NCBI GenBank assembly: GCA_964569865.1
Contig: CAZMVQ010000001.1
Location: 1-64,000 of the forward strand
Source of the DNA: DROE01 sp964569865
GTDB lineage: Bacteria; Pseudomonadota; Alphaproteobacteria; Rhizobiales; Devosiaceae
Direction of reading: 5' to 3'
Length of the DNA: 64,000 nt
Made by a program: the position numbers and the translations under genes. Under the pieces are notes generated by a model. That model was not told the DNA's origin and did not search any database. It saw only the letters and a list, made by a program, of their open reading frames with translations. Position 1 is the stretch's first letter, and the number at the start of each line of letters is the position of its first letter. This document shows positions 62,231 through 64,000 of the stretch, in pieces.

Positions 62231-63837
62231 TTAGCGCGCTCCTTATTATTCTGAGGCTTAGTTGCGGATTGATCCTCAATACCTGCCATTAACAGTCCTA
62301 ATTCGGATTCTGTTGCGGTTGCCGGATCAGCTTCCCCAACAATATGACCATCAAACATCACCAGAATTCGATCCGATAACGAGCGGATTTCGTCCAATTC
62401 AACTGAAACCAAAAGCACAGCTTTTCCAGCATCGCGCATGGCAATAATCTGATTGTGAATAAATTCGATTGCGCCGATATCCACCCCGCGAGTAGGCTGT
62501 CCGATCACCAAAACATCCGGGTTTGAACTCATTTCACGGGCCAGAACAATTTTTTGCTGATTACCGCCGGAAAAATTGGCGGTTTTTAAACGATTATTAG
62601 CCGGGCGAATATCGTATTTTTTAATATGCTCTTTGGCCTCGGCGCGGGCAGCGGCGATTGATAAAAACACCCCTTGGCCATATTTATCATCGTCCTGATA
62701 GCCTAAAATTGCATTTTCCCACTGCTCAAATTCTATAACCAGACCAGCTTCCTGACGGTCTTCGGGAACGTGAGCGAGGCCAAGTTTTCTTACCAGTGCA
62801 CCACCAGCATCCCCGGAAAATTTTACTTCTTTGCCTTTGATTTCAAGCCTGCCGCCAGAGGCCGATCGCATGCCGGTTATAGCTTCAAGCAAATCGGATT
62901 GACCATTACCCGCAACCCCGGCGATGCCAACGATTTCACCGGCTCTAACATCAATGTTTACGCCTTTTACTCTGGTAACGCCGATATCATCTTTGACCTC
63001 AAGATCGCGGACCGAAAGCAAAACGTCGCCGGGATTGGCTTCACCCTTTTCTACCCGCAGCAAAACGCGGCGGCCAACCATGAGTTCGGCCAGTTCGGCC
63101 GGATTGGTATTTTTTGTGGTCAGGGTTTTAACCATGGCGCCCTGACGCATTACCGAAACATCATCGGTAATGGCCATGATTTCGCGCAGCTTGTGGGTGA
63201 TCAAAATAATGGTCTTACCCTGAGCGCGCAAAGTTTCGAGCACTTTGAAAAGATGGTCCGCTTCAGATGGGGTCAACACGCCGGTCGGCTCGTCCAAAAT
63301 CAAGGTCTGAGCGCCGCGATACAGGGCCTTTAGAATTTCTACCCGTTGCTGACCGCCCACAGAAAGGTCTTCAATCAAGGCGTCCGGGTCAACTTCCAGC
63401 TCATAATCTGCCGCCAGTTGCGAAAGTACAGCGCGGGCTTTAGCAAGGCTTGTTTTTAATAGCGGGCTGTCTTCAGCGCCTAAAATTACATTCTCCAGAA
63501 CGGTAAAATTATCAACCAGCATAAAATGCTGATGCACCATGCCAATGCCCAGTTCGAGCGCATGGCTGCTATCGTTGATTTTTACGGGTTTGCCATCCAC
63601 CAGAATCTCACCGGAATCTGCTGTGTAGAACCCATAAAGGATCGACATGAGTGTAGTTTTGCCAGCACCATTTTCGCCAACAATTCCATGCACAGTTCCA
63701 CGCCTGATTTTCAGGTCAATGTCCTTGTTGGCACGGACGGGGCCAAAATTCTTGTTGATGCCGACCAGTTCAATGGCCACATCGTCAACAGCGGCCGTTT
63801 GAGGCCGCTGTTGTTTATCGGGACTGTTTTCAGTCAT
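62227..63837 (-). CDS. Nucleoside-type ABC transporter ATPase, duplicated
   Basis: 536 residues with two ABC domains. First: Walker A GENGAGKTTLMSILYG, signature LSVGGQQRVEILKAL and LILDEPTGVLTPSEADHL. Second: degenerate Walker A (GVAGNGQSDLLEAITG) and intact signature FSGGNQQKIVLAREM with GQPTRGVDIGA. This is the BMP-type sugar/nucleoside importer ATPase (YufO/NupO-like). 22-bp gap after the binding-protein gene. Confidence 0.94.
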   Translation of the reverse strand: MTENSPDKQQRPQTAAVDDVAIELVGINKNFGPVRANKDIDLKIRRGTVHGIVGENGAGKTTLMSILYGFYTADSGEILVDGKPVKINDSSHALELGIGMVHQHFMLVDNFTVLENVILGAEDSPLLKTSLAKARAVLSQLAADYELEVDPDALIEDLSVGGQQRVEILKALYRGAQTLILDEPTGVLTPSEADHLFKVLETLRAQGKTIILITHKLREIMAITDDVSVMRQGAMVKTLTTKNTNPAELAELMVGRRVLLRVEKGEANPGDVLLSVRDLEVKDDIGVTRVKGVNIDVRAGEIVGIAGVAGNGQSDLLEAITGMRSASGGRLEIKGKEVKFSGDAGGALVRKLGLAHVPEDRQEAGLVIEFEQWENAILGYQDDDKYGQGVFLSIAAARAEAKEHIKKYDIRPANNRLKTANFSGGNQQKIVLAREMSSNPDVLVIGQPTRGVDIGAIEFIHNQIIAMRDAGKAVLLVSVELDEIRSLSDRILVMFDGHIVGEADPATATESELGLLMAGIEDQSATKPQNNKERAK

Positions 63838-63859
63838 ATCTTTTTACAAACCCTGATTA

Positions 63860-64000
63860 TCAGGAAACCGGGCAAGAGCCGTCGGTTGTGTAATCATGCA
63901 CAACAATTTCACCGGACTGAATTTTGGCAGAAAGCTCGTCAACTGCAGCTTTCATTTCATCGGTAATCAGGTCGGCGTTGAATTCATCCAACGACCAGCC
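63860..64000 (-). CDS. BMP-family nucleoside-binding protein, C-terminal fragment
   Basis: Only the last 47 codons are in the window: WSLDEFNADLITDEMKAAVD and ending VVHDYTTDGSCPVS. This end matches the PnrA/BmpA-type periplasmic nucleoside-binding proteins that accompany such ATPase and permease genes. The start lies beyond the right edge. It completes the importer. Confidence 0.8.
   Translation of the reverse strand, partial: GWSLDEFNADLITDEMKAAVDELSAKIQSGEIVVHDYTTDGSCPVS

Overview
The window looks like a chromosomal scaffold from an alphaproteobacterium of the order Hyphomicrobiales (Rhizobiales). This is inferred from gene order (rpmH-rnpA-yidC-engB-argB-dapD-dapE-truA-fmt-def; ffs-dnaX-ybaB-recR; pheA beside a membrane-anchored CycM-type cytochrome c), from a Flp/Tad pilus locus in alphaproteobacterial order, and from a long eukaryote-like DeoC paired with a bimodular aldehyde dehydrogenase. 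Base composition appears moderate to AT-rich for the order. The sequence is a draft: five 100-N gaps are present. Two of them are flanked on both sides by the same 55 bp, so those contigs overlap and no sequence is missing there.

Layout: 1-4.2 kb holds tRNA-Arg(ACG), an orphan sensor histidine kinase, and an FAD disulfide oxidoreductase with a TVP38/TMEM64 membrane protein. 4.4-20 kb is core housekeeping: ribosomal protein L34, RNase P protein, YidC insertase, EngB GTPase, arginine (argB) and lysine/DAP (dapD, dapE) synthesis, tRNA pseudouridylation, tRNA formylation and deformylation (truA, fmt, def), and rmuC. 19.5-23.6 kb carries recR, ybaB, dnaX, the SRP RNA and pheA. 23.9-28.4 kb has a tandem-duplicated cytochrome c, a 2-hydroxyacid dehydrogenase, leucyl aminopeptidase and a detached TadD-like TPR lipoprotein.

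28.4-40.3 kb is accessory transport: a complete Opp/Dpp-type ABC importer with a terminal GntR regulator, then a sugar-type ABC importer (permease, binding protein, duplicated ATPase). Each is preceded by a palindrome that looks like a repressor operator. 40.7-51.9 kb is the Tad (tight adherence) pilus cluster: pilin, cpaA, cpaB, cpaC, cpaE, cpaF, tadB, an unrecognised translationally coupled small ORF, and tadC on the minus strand. Divergently there is a stand-alone CpaC-N-domain protein and two TadE-like pseudopilins. No cpaD is seen.

51.9-64 kb is one minus-strand nucleoside uptake and catabolism cluster. A BMP-type ABC importer brings nucleosides in, Cdd deaminates cytidine, PunA and DeoA phosphorolyse nucleosides, DeoB makes deoxyribose-5-phosphate, DeoC splits it into glyceraldehyde-3-phosphate and acetaldehyde, the aldehyde dehydrogenase probably oxidises the acetaldehyde, and Upp salvages uracil.

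The observations most worth following are: a candidate programmed -1 frameshift in dnaX (A AAA AAG, with a -1-frame stop seven codons later, at the expected end of domain III); the uncharacterised small ORF fused by ATGA overlap between tadB and tadC; a dispersed intergenic semi-palindrome (consensus about CTAGGGTCARGACCTA) found at many gene ends; and a small ORF with a strong ribosome binding site behind a perfect TTTTGGT-N3-ACCAAAA palindrome ahead of the sugar transporter.
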